Positions 6,979 through 15,093 of a stretch of 16,614 bases of DNA are shown in pieces. The stretch is taken from positions 3,299 to 19,912 of the forward strand of contig JAJQIP010000162.1 in the NCBI GenBank assembly GCA_021199145.1, read 5' to 3'. The notes under the pieces are model-generated. The model was not told where the DNA came from. It searched no databases and saw only the letters and a program-made list of their open reading frames with translations. Source of the stretch: Porphyromonadaceae bacterium. GTDB taxonomy: Bacteria > Bacteroidota > Bacteroidia > Bacteroidales > UBA11471. The position numbers and the translations under genes were made by a program. Every line of letters begins with the position of its first letter. Within the stretch, counting starts at the first letter, position 1.

Positions 6979-8331
6979 ATGCCTCAGAAACTTTGGGAAA
7001 AAAACGTGAAGGTCAACGCCGATATCGATCGCTTCACGGTAGGACGGGATCGGGAACTGGACCTCTATCTGGCTCGATACGACATTCTCGGCTCGCTCGC
7101 CCACATCACCATGCTCGAAACGATAGGCCTCCTCACCCGCAAGGAACTCGACTGCCTCACGCAAGAGTTGCGTGAGCTCTATACAACGGTCGAACAGGGG
7201 AACTTCACCATCGAAGAGGGGGTGGAAGATGTGCACTCCCAAGTTGAACTGATGCTTACCCGTCGTCTCGGGAATGTCGGCAAAAAAATTCACAGCGGAC
7301 GGAGCCGCAACGACCAGGTACTGGTCGATTTGAAACTCTTCATCCGTTCGGAACTCCAACAGATAGTGGAGCTGACCGATGCCCTGTTCGACACCCTCAT
7401 CGCCCAAAGCGAGAAATACAAAGAGGCGTTGATGCCGGGTTATACCCACCTGCAGATTGCCATGCCCTCCTCGTTCGGACTCTGGTTCGGAGCCTATGCC
7501 GAAAGCTTGGTCGACGACCTCACTGTCGTACAGGCTGCCTATAAGGTTTGCAACCGCAACCCCTTAGGATCGGCTGCCGGATACGGCTCCTCCTTCCCGT
7601 TAAACCGGGGACTGACGACCCGACTGCTGGGCTTCGACTCGATGGATTACAACGTGGTCTATGCCCAAATGGGACGGGGAAAGACCGAACGCATCGTCGC
7701 TTCGGCCTTAGGCTCCATAGCGGCCACGCTGTCGAAGCTGGCCTTCGACGCTTGTCTTTTCAACTCCCAAAATTTCGGCTTTATCAAGCTACCCGATGCC
7801 TATACCACGGGGTCGAGCATCATGCCCCACAAGAAAAATCCCGATGTATTCGAACTGACCCGGGCCAAATGCAACAAGATACAAGCATTGCCTTACCAGA
7901 TTACCCTCATCGCCAATAACCTGCCCTCAGGCTATTTCCGGGATTTGCAGATTATCAAGGAGGTTTTCCTCCCCATGTTCGATGAACTGAAGGATTGCCT
8001 GCGCATGGTCCGGCAGATGATGGGACAGATGGAGGTCAACACACAGATTCTCGATGACAAGCGGTACGACCCTATCTTCAGCGTCGAAGAGGTGAACCGT
8101 CTGGTCCTCGAAGGGGTCCCCTTCCGAGATGCTTACAAACAGGTGGGGCTACGAATTGAAAAGGGCGGCTTTATCCCTAACAAAAAGTTGAACCATACCC
8201 ACGAAGGGAGTCTCGGGAATCTCTGCAACGATCGGATTTCCGCCTTGGAAAAGGAGTTGATTCAAAGCTTCGACTTCGCCAAGACCCAAACCGCTTTTGA
8301 CCAACTGTTGGGCCGTAATAATCCCTTATGA
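6979..8331 (+). CDS. argH: Argininosuccinate lyase
   Basis: The protein has 450 residues and cleaves argininosuccinate to arginine and fumarate, the last step of arginine synthesis. It carries the fumarase/aspartase superfamily signature GSSIMPHKKN at 278-287, whose flexible loop holds the catalytic serine, together with SGRSRND at 106-112 and GYTHLQ at 154-159, which carries the conserved His157. I start at the ATG at 6979 because the family opens with KLWEKNV; an in-frame TTG six codons earlier overlaps the SRPBCC stop and adds nothing family-like. It overlaps the next gene, a lipoprotein, by an ATGA. No other arginine gene is nearby. Confidence 0.96.
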   Translation: MPQKLWEKNVKVNADIDRFTVGRDRELDLYLARYDILGSLAHITMLETIGLLTRKELDCLTQELRELYTTVEQGNFTIEEGVEDVHSQVELMLTRRLGNVGKKIHSGRSRNDQVLVDLKLFIRSELQQIVELTDALFDTLIAQSEKYKEALMPGYTHLQIAMPSSFGLWFGAYAESLVDDLTVVQAAYKVCNRNPLGSAAGYGSSFPLNRGLTTRLLGFDSMDYNVVYAQMGRGKTERIVASALGSIAATLSKLAFDACLFNSQNFGFIKLPDAYTTGSSIMPHKKNPDVFELTRAKCNKIQALPYQITLIANNLPSGYFRDLQIIKEVFLPMFDELKDCLRMVRQMMGQMEVNTQILDDKRYDPIFSVEEVNRLVLEGVPFRDAYKQVGLRIEKGGFIPNKKLNHTHEGSLGNLCNDRISALEKELIQSFDFAKTQTAFDQLLGRNNPL

Positions 8332-8810
8332 AACGTCTCACTCCCCTCCTCTTGGCCTTGATTTTGACGGCCCTCTTTCCCGGTTGCGACAACTACGATG
8401 ACGACCGCATCCCCGAACGGGCCGTACATATCGAAATTTACTCGGCCCAATGGAGCATCTACGGGGTCTATGCCTATACCGATTGGCGGGAATTCATCAA
8501 AAACAGTCTTCCCAAAGGCTTCTCGTGGAGTGCCAACTCCTACACGGGCTTTGGCGGGGTGTTGCTCGTCTGCGGACTCAACAACCAACTGTTGGCCTAC
8601 GACCTGGCCTGCCCTGTGGAATGCAGCAGTTCCACCCGAATCGAAGTGGACGAAGAGAATTGCGTGGCGCTATGCAGCGTCTGCGGTTCGACCTACGACA
8701 TCTTCAACGGCTACGGACAACCCGTTTCCGGACCCGCCCGGGAGAAAAAATACGGCCTCACCTCCTACACGGTGAACTACACTTCGACCGGTTACCTCAT
8801 CTCCCGATGA
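8328..8810 (+). CDS. Lipoprotein with a degenerate, all-cysteine Rieske-like domain
   Basis: The protein has 160 residues. A hydrophobic signal ends FPG before Cys20, and DNYDDD follows, an acidic run typical of surface-exposed Bacteroidetes lipoproteins. Residues about 74-140 resemble a Rieske [2Fe-2S] domain: GGVLLVCG, then LLAYDLACPVEC, then CSVCGSTYDIFNGYGQPVSGPA. True Rieske proteins have CxH and CxxH. Here the first histidine position is Val97, with Cys99 two residues later, and the second is Cys119, leaving Cys95, Cys99, Cys116 and Cys119 as possible ligands. It might bind a cluster or another metal with four cysteines, form disulfides, or keep only the fold. The ATG overlaps the argH stop, so it is translationally coupled to argH, though a functional link to arginine synthesis is not evident. 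Confidence 0.7.
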   Translation: MKRLTPLLLALILTALFPGCDNYDDDRIPERAVHIEIYSAQWSIYGVYAYTDWREFIKNSLPKGFSWSANSYTGFGGVLLVCGLNNQLLAYDLACPVECSSSTRIEVDEENCVALCSVCGSTYDIFNGYGQPVSGPAREKKYGLTSYTVNYTSTGYLISR

Positions 8811-8828
8811 ATTTTTCGTTTTTTTCTG
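8797..8828 (+). terminator. Weak intrinsic terminator after the Rieske-like lipoprotein gene
   Basis: TCATC (8797-8801) pairs with GATGA (8806-8810) around a four-base loop, overlapping the stop codon, and is followed by ATTTTTCGTTTTTTTC. The stem is short, but the long U-run and position before a convergent gene support termination here. Confidence 0.45.
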
Positions 8829-8949
8829 CGCTTTTCCGCTTTTTCTTAGCACTTTTCCGTTGAAATTTCCAGTTTTTTCCAGGTTTTCCTTGTTTTCTTC
8901 CACATAATTCTTCCTCTTTTACGCTGAAAATTCCGTTTCTCGCTGAGAA

Positions 8950-10068
8950 TCAAGCACTCTTCCGATAACTGACAACCGCCCAAATGCCGAAGAAAGCGGC
9001 AAAGCTACCGAGCGCAAAGAAGGAGGGCAACAATTCAGCAAAGCCGCTTCCTTTCAGGTAGACCAACCGCATCACCTGCATGAAATAGCGCAACGGATTG
9101 AGATAAGTGATGGCCTGTGCCCAGCCCGGCATACTGGAGATAGGGGTGAAGAGACCACTCATGAGGATAAAAATCATGACGAAGAAAAACATGACAAACA
9201 TGGCCTGTTGCATCGTATCGGAATAGTTGGAGATGACTAGCGCCATTCCAGAAACCACTAAGATATAGATAGTTGCAAAGAGATAAATAGTCAACAGGTT
9301 TCCCGTCGGATAGATGCCGTATATCAAGGCAGCCAAAAGCATACAGAGCGACATCACCACGAAACCGATAACCCAATAGGGAATTAACTTGGCCAGCACA
9401 AAAAGGAACTTCTTCACCGGAGTCACATTGATTTGCTCGATAGTACCGGCCTCCTTCTCCCCGACAATGTTCAACGCCGGCAGGAAACCAGCCAGCATGG
9501 TGAGCAACATCACCATCAGGGCCGGCACCATGAAGACCTTATAATCGAGATGCGGATTGAAGGCATAGTGCGGCACGACTGAAAAAGTCGGGAGATTTTC
9601 CCCGACAGTCGTCATCATTCCAGGGTATTCAGCCCGCAAATCAGCGGAATAGTCCGAGAGAATCGACGACAAATACGACGAACCCAATCCCCCTTTCATG
9701 CCATCCACGGCATTGGTCCGAATGGAGACACTCCCCACACCGCCATTGACCAACGTCTTCTCAAAGTCGGCCGGGATTTCGAGGATGATATCGGCGCTGC
9801 CCGCTTCGACACTCCGCATCGCCTGTGCATCATTTTCCGAGACATCCGTCAGCCGGAAATAGCCAGAGGCGACAACCTTCTGGACCATACGTTCGGAAAC
9901 CGTACTATGGTCGTTGTCGATAAGGCTCAACTGCACGTTCTTGACCTCTTGGTTGGCCGCCCACGGCATGACCAGCATCATCATCAACGGCACACCGACA
10001 ATCTGCCTCAGGAGGAAGGAGTTGCGGACAATTTGCTTAAACTCTTTTTCAATCAGATACTTCAACAT
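8950..10068 (-). CDS. ABC-2 type exporter permease (YbhR/YbhS-like), second permease of the efflux operon
   Basis: The protein has 372 residues. It has one N-terminal membrane segment (about 20-37), an extracytoplasmic domain of about 135 residues, and five further hydrophobic segments from about 178 to 368. This is the ABC-2 layout of YbhS, YbhR and YhhJ. The segment GEKEAGTIEQINVTPVKK after the second membrane segment is the family's cytoplasmic coupling region. It probably forms the membrane channel as a heterodimer with the permease encoded just upstream. AAGGAGG on the minus strand (10074-10080) overlaps the upstream stop and ends 5 bases before this ATG, so translation is closely coupled. 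It is the last gene of the operon. The substrate is unknown. Confidence 0.88.
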   Translation of the reverse strand: MLKYLIEKEFKQIVRNSFLLRQIVGVPLMMMLVMPWAANQEVKNVQLSLIDNDHSTVSERMVQKVVASGYFRLTDVSENDAQAMRSVEAGSADIILEIPADFEKTLVNGGVGSVSIRTNAVDGMKGGLGSSYLSSILSDYSADLRAEYPGMMTTVGENLPTFSVVPHYAFNPHLDYKVFMVPALMVMLLTMLAGFLPALNIVGEKEAGTIEQINVTPVKKFLFVLAKLIPYWVIGFVVMSLCMLLAALIYGIYPTGNLLTIYLFATIYILVVSGMALVISNYSDTMQQAMFVMFFFVMIFILMSGLFTPISSMPGWAQAITYLNPLRYFMQVMRLVYLKGSGFAELLPSFFALGSFAAFFGIWAVVSYRKSA

Positions 10069-10078
10069 GACAACCTCC

Positions 10079-11182
10079 TTATAACCGTATTTTGAACTTC
10101 TTGAGACTCACCACCAACAGCACGGCCGTCATCAGCAGCAAGACTCCCAACTCTTTCAAGGCAAACTCCATTCCCACCCCTTGAATCATGATTTTCCGGA
10201 CCGCCTCAATATACCACCGAGCCGGCACAATCAATGAAATCCATTGCAGGGCAATCGGCATGCTCGCAATCGGGAAGATCAGTCCCGACAGTAGCATAGT
10301 AGGCATCATCAGCCCCATTCCCGAGGCCAGAATAGCCGCCATCTGTGTATCGATCAAGGTCGAGATGAGCAATCCCAACGACAAGGCAAGGAAGATGAAA
10401 ACCAACGAGACAAACAACAACGACACCAGACTGCCGGCCACCGGTACATGCAGCACAAAGACCGCCAACAAAAGGATAGTCACCAAGTTGAGAATAGACA
10501 GCACAAAATAGGGAACGGCCTTGGCCAAAATAATGTAGATAGGTTTCATAGGAGAGGCCAGCAGCACCTCCATCGTCCCCGTCTCCTTCTCCCGCACAAT
10601 GGCAATCGAAGTCATCATAGCGCAAATCAGCATCAAGATAAGGCCCATTACCCCAGGGACGAAGTTATAGGCACTCTCCGACTGCGGATTGTAAAGCATC
10701 TGGATTTCCGGAACAATTTGATACGGAAGTGACCCCTGTTCGGCCAACGAGGCCGCATAGTCCGCCAAGATATTCGAGGCATAGGCGGTAATGGTCGAAG
10801 CTTGGTTCGGTTCCGTCCCGTCGGTAATCAACTGCACGGAGGCCTCCCCTGTATGCAGCAGATTCTCAGCGAAATTCTCGCCGAATACTATTACTAGATT
10901 GATTTTGCCGTACTTGAAAATGGTATGGATAGACTCCACATCGTCCAACTCCTCGACCAACCGGAAGTAAGGACTCTCCCGGAAACTCTCCACAATTTGT
11001 TGGGTGGCCACATCCCGGGAGGGGTCAAAAACCGCCACCTGCACCTCTTTGACCTCGGTCGTAATGGCAAAGCCGAAAAGCAGAATCTGCACAATCGGCA
11101 TTCCCAATAAAATCAGCATCGTCCGACGGTCGCGGAAGATGTGGTAAAACTCTTTCCGGATAAACGACAAAAACTGTTTCAT
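10079..11182 (-). CDS. ABC-2 type exporter permease (YbhS/YbhR-like), first permease of the efflux operon
   Basis: The protein has 367 residues with one membrane segment near 21-40, an extracytoplasmic domain to about 170, and hydrophobic segments near 174-195, 215-245, 252-275, 283-305 and 345-361. REKETGTMEVLLASPMKP at about 197-214 is a hallmark of YbhS/YhhJ-type ABC-2 permeases. I start at the ATG at 11182 because AAAGGAG lies 6 bases upstream (11189-11195) and the protein opens with the family-like FIRKEFYHIFRDRRTM. The frame stays open for 82 more codons upstream, but those overlap the ATPase gene in another phase and look random. One base separates this ATG from the ATPase stop. It probably pairs with the following permease. 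Confidence 0.88.
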   Translation of the reverse strand: MKQFLSFIRKEFYHIFRDRRTMLILLGMPIVQILLFGFAITTEVKEVQVAVFDPSRDVATQQIVESFRESPYFRLVEELDDVESIHTIFKYGKINLVIVFGENFAENLLHTGEASVQLITDGTEPNQASTITAYASNILADYAASLAEQGSLPYQIVPEIQMLYNPQSESAYNFVPGVMGLILMLICAMMTSIAIVREKETGTMEVLLASPMKPIYIILAKAVPYFVLSILNLVTILLLAVFVLHVPVAGSLVSLLFVSLVFIFLALSLGLLISTLIDTQMAAILASGMGLMMPTMLLSGLIFPIASMPIALQWISLIVPARWYIEAVRKIMIQGVGMEFALKELGVLLLMTAVLLVVSLKKFKIRL

Positions 11183-11183
11183 C

Positions 11184-11930
11184 TCAATCTCCTTTCCGTT
11201 CCGCTTCCCGAGCCAACCGGCGGAACACCTCATCCATCGAAGCCACCCCGAAGGTACTCCGCAAATTCCGAGGAGTATCCAAAGCCTTGATTTTCCCGTC
11301 GACCATAATCGATACCCTATCGCAATACTCCGCCTCATCCATATAGTGGGTCGTGACGAAGATGGTAATGCCCCGTTCGGCCGCCTGGTAGATAAGTTCC
11401 CAGAATTGGCGGCGGGTAACCGGATCAACCCCTCCTGTCGGTTCGTCCAAAAAGACCACCTTCGGCTCGTGAAAAATCGAGACGGAGAAGGCCAACTTCT
11501 GTTTCCAACCCAAGGGAAGCGATTTCACCAGCGTATTCCGTTCGGCCGCAAAGCCCAATTCGTTCAAGATACGGTCAGTACCCTCCGCAATCGCTCGGCC
11601 GCTCATGCCGTAAATACCTCCGAAAAGGCGCAGGTTCTCCCACACCTTCAAATCTTCGTAGAGGGAGAATTTCTGACTCATATAGCCGATTTTCTTCTTC
11701 ACCTCCTCCGATTGGGTGGCCACATTGAAACCAGCCACATACCCGACACCCGATGTGGGAATACTCAAGCCGCACAACATGCGCATGGCCGTCGTCTTAC
11801 CCGCTCCGTTGGCTCCCAGGAAACCGAAAATCTCTCCTCGGCCTACAGAGAATGAAATATGATCCACCGCCGTAAAATCGCCGAACCGCTTGGTCAGCTC
11901 CTCCACCCGTATTGCCCGTTCAATTTCCAT
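11184..11930 (-). CDS. ABC exporter ATPase, equivalent to the C-terminal half of YbhF
   Basis: The protein has 248 residues and a single nucleotide-binding domain. The Walker A motif GANGAGKTT starts at 39, the Q-loop glutamine is Gln86, Walker B ends in Asp162-Glu163, and the H-loop histidine is His195 in TTHYMDEAE. The ABC signature is altered: LPLGWKQK at 138-145 instead of LSGGMKQK. The motifs needed for its own ATP site are therefore intact, while the signature it supplies to its partner is degenerate. It overlaps the upstream ATPase gene by 11 bases, and AAGGAG precedes its ATG. In E. coli the two halves are one polypeptide, YbhF; here they are separate genes. Confidence 0.9.
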   Translation of the reverse strand: MEIERAIRVEELTKRFGDFTAVDHISFSVGRGEIFGFLGANGAGKTTAMRMLCGLSIPTSGVGYVAGFNVATQSEEVKKKIGYMSQKFSLYEDLKVWENLRLFGGIYGMSGRAIAEGTDRILNELGFAAERNTLVKSLPLGWKQKLAFSVSIFHEPKVVFLDEPTGGVDPVTRRQFWELIYQAAERGITIFVTTHYMDEAEYCDRVSIMVDGKIKALDTPRNLRSTFGVASMDEVFRRLAREAERKGD

Positions 11931-12840
11931 CGTCAGACTCCTTCGACAACAACATGAAACAATCCTCTACTGTGGGACGAATCTCCTCCACCCAAAGGTC
12001 GACATACCCTTTCGCCCGTAACTCATCGGCCAACTCGGCTGAATCGGGCTCCCCCCGGAAAGTGACATGACAGGAGGCCCCGAACGAGAAGGCCGAATCG
12101 ACCTGTCGGCAAGCCCGCAAATCGCCCAAAAGAGAACGCATCCGAGAAGCACATACCGAAAAGAGAGGCTTCGGATAGGACTCAATAATCCGCTCCGGCG
12201 TATCGATGCGCAAAAACCGTCCTCCTTGAATCAAGGCAATGCGGTCGCAGAGCGAAGCCTCATCCATATAAGGTGTGGAAACCAGAATCGAAAGGCCCTG
12301 GCTTTTCAGGTGGACCAGCATCTCCCAAAATTCTTTCCGGGAGACAGGGTCAACCCCCGTCGTCGGTTCGTCGAGGAACAGCACGGTGGGTTTGTGTATT
12401 AAAGCACAACTGAGGGCCAATTTCTGTTTCATACCCCCCGACAACTTCCCCGCCTTCCGGTGCTTGAACGGTTCTATCTGCTTGTAGATATCGGCAATCA
12501 GGGAATAATTCTCCTCGATGGTCGTATGAAAGACCGTGGCGAAAAAGGTAAGGTTCTCCTCGACTGTCAAGTCCGGATAGAGAGAGAAGCGACCCGGCAT
12601 ATACCCTATCCCGTTCCGAATCCGCCAAAAATCCTTGACGACATCGAGTCCGGTAACCGTAGCGCTCCCCGCATCAGGCAACAGCAGGGTAGTCAAGATG
12701 CGGAAGAGCGTCGTCTTCCCGGCCCCGTCAGGACCGATAAGACCGAAAATCTCCCCCTTGTCCACCGTAAAAGAGATATCGTCCAAGGCCCGTACCTGCC
12801 CGTACGATTTGCTGATATGACTTGCCGTTACGCTGTACAT
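11920..12840 (-). CDS. ABC exporter ATPase, equivalent to the N-terminal half of YbhF
   Basis: The protein has 306 residues: a nucleotide-binding domain to about 230 and a C-terminal extension. Walker A is GPDGAGKTT at 36-44, the signature is canonical LSGGMKQK at 133-140, and Walker B ends in Asp157-Glu158. Two conserved positions are lost: the Q-loop glutamine is Gly83 (GYMPGRF) and the H-loop histidine is Pro190 (STPYMDEA). Together with the partner ATPase this predicts one degenerate and one working ATP site. The extension, ending RPTVEDCFMLL, resembles the accessory region after the ATPase in YbhF- and CcmA-type proteins. Its ATG lies 15 bases after the adaptor gene's stop. Confidence 0.9.
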   Translation of the reverse strand: MYSVTASHISKSYGQVRALDDISFTVDKGEIFGLIGPDGAGKTTLFRILTTLLLPDAGSATVTGLDVVKDFWRIRNGIGYMPGRFSLYPDLTVEENLTFFATVFHTTIEENYSLIADIYKQIEPFKHRKAGKLSGGMKQKLALSCALIHKPTVLFLDEPTTGVDPVSRKEFWEMLVHLKSQGLSILVSTPYMDEASLCDRIALIQGGRFLRIDTPERIIESYPKPLFSVCASRMRSLLGDLRACRQVDSAFSFGASCHVTFRGEPDSAELADELRAKGYVDLWVEEIRPTVEDCFMLLSKESDDGN

Positions 12841-12855
12841 TTTCTCTCTGTTAAA

Positions 12856-13776
12856 TCACTGTCCGATTTTCATCTCACCATACATACCCCGTTTTATGTA
12901 ACCGTCGTTTTCCACGGCAATCTTCACGGCATAGACCAGATTGGCCCTTTCATTCCGGGTCTGGATAGTCTTGGGGGTAAACTCCGCCTTGTCCGAAATC
13001 CAGCTCACCACACCGGCATACTCCCGCCGTCCCGAAGTTCCTTCGTCGGCAAATACCCTGACCGTCTGGCCTATCTTTATCTCGGTCAGTTGGTCGGCCG
13101 TGACATAGGCCCGCAAAAAGAGATGGACGATATCAGCCACTTTGAACAAAGGCCGCCCCTGCGTGGCCAACTCTCCCATCTCGGCATACTTCGACAATAT
13201 GGTGCCGTCAATCGGACTGACAATGCCGTTTTTCACGATTTGGTCATTCAGTTGGTCAATTTGAGCCGACAGCCCCAACAACTCGCCGAGCGCTCCCTGA
13301 TTGTTTTTCTCCAACGATTCAGTCTGAGCAGCCAACTCCTTTTCAAGCCGAGCAAGCAGAGCCTCCACATCGTCAAGCTGTTTCTGATTGGCGGCATTCG
13401 ACCGGACCAACTTCCTGTAACGCACCCGCTCACTCTTTTGCGTGGCAATCTGTTGCTGCAACGAGGCAATCTGTTTCGAGACATCATACTGACGGCTCTC
13501 GGCCGAAATCTTGTTCGCCAACAGTTGCTCCCGTTTCAATGCCAACTGCACAGTATCGATATAGCCCAACAAGGCACCCGCTTCGACCGTTTGCCCTTCC
13601 TGGATGTTAAGCTCGACAATCTCACCCGTTCCCTGAGCCGAAACTACCACTTCTGTCGCCTCGAAGACACCCGAAGCATCATAATCCCCGTTCTTGTCCC
13701 GACAAGCTGTGAAAAGCAACGCCAGAACCATCAATCCTACGGAGAAAAATTTTATTCCTTTCGATTTCATATTCAT
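12856..13776 (-). CDS. HlyD-type periplasmic adaptor (membrane fusion) lipoprotein
   Basis: The protein has 306 residues and links the inner-membrane ABC exporter to the outer-membrane channel. A hydrophobic signal ends LLFTA before Cys25, so it is probably a lipoprotein anchored by lipid rather than by a membrane helix. The barrel-sandwich (lipoyl-like) halves lie at about 40-74 and 184-222 (IVSPIDGTILSKYAEMGEL), separated by a long coiled-coil hairpin at about 76-182 rich in Lys, Glu and Gln. The remaining C-terminal part is the beta-barrel region. It resembles E. coli YbhG. The start could be the ATG at 13776 or the one two codons later at 13770. It begins 2 bases after the outer-membrane channel gene. 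Confidence 0.9.
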   Translation of the reverse strand: MNMKSKGIKFFSVGLMVLALLFTACRDKNGDYDASGVFEATEVVVSAQGTGEIVELNIQEGQTVEAGALLGYIDTVQLALKREQLLANKISAESRQYDVSKQIASLQQQIATQKSERVRYRKLVRSNAANQKQLDDVEALLARLEKELAAQTESLEKNNQGALGELLGLSAQIDQLNDQIVKNGIVSPIDGTILSKYAEMGELATQGRPLFKVADIVHLFLRAYVTADQLTEIKIGQTVRVFADEGTSGRREYAGVVSWISDKAEFTPKTIQTRNERANLVYAVKIAVENDGYIKRGMYGEMKIGQ

Positions 13777-13778
13777 TT

Positions 13779-15056
13779 TTATTCCTGGTTTGTCATAAAT
13801 TTCATCTCATAAATCGCCAACAGCCACTCCACTTCGTGCACGATTTTATCTTGCACGGCCAGTTGCTCGGCATAGGTATCCCGCATAAAATAAGTTCCCG
13901 ATAACGTACCGTTAGCCATCTTCACCGCCGAAGCCTCTTTCACCGATGTACGCAAGGCGATGATTTCATCATCGTAGCTCAATTGCTTGGCATAGGTGGC
14001 AATCTCGTTCTCCTTCTGCAGTCGGTCGATATCCAAGTCAAACAAGAAGGTTTCCCGTTGCAGCTCCACCGATTGGATATTCTCCCGCAACTGCCGTTTG
14101 CTGGTACGCCGTACATAAAAAGAGGTCAGGTTCCACGACAATTTAATGCCCGCCACATAGTAGAGGGAAAATTTGTTTTCGAGCATGTTCAGCCCCGGTT
14201 TTCCGTAGCCGCCTGTAAAATAGAGCCCTATTTTCGGCATCAAGTCCGACACCGACTCCTTGTCCTTTGTCTGCAGACTTCTTATTTGCGCATCATAGAG
14301 TGACAGTTCCGGCCGGCGTATTTCCGAGTTGTCCTCGAGATATTTGGCCGCCGGTTTTTCAAACACGGTCGATTCGTCAATCTCTCCGCCCGTCCAACGG
14401 CCCAACATCTCGATATAGGCCTTCCGGGTAGAGAGGAACTGCGCACGGCTCTGCTCGGCTTTCAACTGGTCGATACGTACCGCATCCAAATCGGCCTGGT
14501 TGCCGATACCGTTTTCCACATACGAAGCCACTTGCTGATAGCTCTGTTTCAACTCCTCCTGATAGATGGTATTCTGCCGTATTTGTGCATCGACCAACAA
14601 AATTCCGAAGTAGAGCTGGTTTATCCGTTCGTTTATCTGGTAGAGCGATACCTCCGTATTTCTCGTCTCGACATCAGACTGTACCCGAGCATCGGCTCGC
14701 CGAGCCCGTACCGCTCCGCCATCCCAAATGGGCTGGTTAATATCGACGGTCGCCCCATACTGGTCCTTGCTCAAGGTAGGAGTCTTCACCCCTTGAATGC
14801 CCAGTTGCGAGAGATTGAACGGCAACTTGGTCACATCCGATTGGTACGAGGCCTTCACCGAAAAAGAGACCTGTGGCACATACCCTTTGCCGGCATTCTG
14901 TAGGGTATACTCCTCACTCTTCTCAATCAAATCATATTGCCGGATGAGCGGATAGTTCTCCTGGGCCTTTTGATAACAGGTCTCAATCGTCATCTGCCCC
15001 ATACAGGGGAGGCCTCCACCCAAGAGAAGAATTGAAATCCATACCTTCTTATTCAT
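13779..15056 (-). CDS. TolC-family outer-membrane efflux channel
   Basis: The protein has 425 residues. A Sec signal of about 20 residues (MNKKVWISILLLGGGLPCMG) precedes MTIETCYQKAQENYPLIRQ, the usual opening of outer-membrane efflux proteins. Two similar halves follow, each with long helices and a beta segment: KGYVPQVSFSVKASYQSD in the first and KIGLYFTGGYGKPGLNML in the second, with PELSLYDAQIRSLQ before the second. As a trimer it would form the outer-membrane exit duct for the ABC pump encoded downstream. It lies 37 bases after tetR and 2 bases before the adaptor gene. Cys18 lies in the signal, but the residue before it is proline, which argues against a lipoprotein site. Confidence 0.92.
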   Translation of the reverse strand: MNKKVWISILLLGGGLPCMGQMTIETCYQKAQENYPLIRQYDLIEKSEEYTLQNAGKGYVPQVSFSVKASYQSDVTKLPFNLSQLGIQGVKTPTLSKDQYGATVDINQPIWDGGAVRARRADARVQSDVETRNTEVSLYQINERINQLYFGILLVDAQIRQNTIYQEELKQSYQQVASYVENGIGNQADLDAVRIDQLKAEQSRAQFLSTRKAYIEMLGRWTGGEIDESTVFEKPAAKYLEDNSEIRRPELSLYDAQIRSLQTKDKESVSDLMPKIGLYFTGGYGKPGLNMLENKFSLYYVAGIKLSWNLTSFYVRRTSKRQLRENIQSVELQRETFLFDLDIDRLQKENEIATYAKQLSYDDEIIALRTSVKEASAVKMANGTLSGTYFMRDTYAEQLAVQDKIVHEVEWLLAIYEMKFMTNQE

Positions 15057-15093
15057 GTTTCCTTTATTTAATCAGATTCTTAGCAAGGAACAA

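Noticed and set aside
8670..8903. A 77-codon minus-strand frame at the 3' end of the Rieske-like gene
   Set aside because: Its lysine-rich start is simply the complement of the pyrimidine-rich spacer, and the rest is antisense to a coding region.
11183..11428. An 82-codon N-terminal extension of the first permease
   Set aside because: It overlaps the ATPase gene in another phase and is not membrane-like; a good ribosome binding site and family-like start lie at 11182.
12460..13812. A 450-codon open frame on the plus strand opposite the first ATPase and adaptor genes
   Set aside because: It spans two well-identified genes in antisense, has no recognisable domain, and its composition is that of a complementary-strand shadow.
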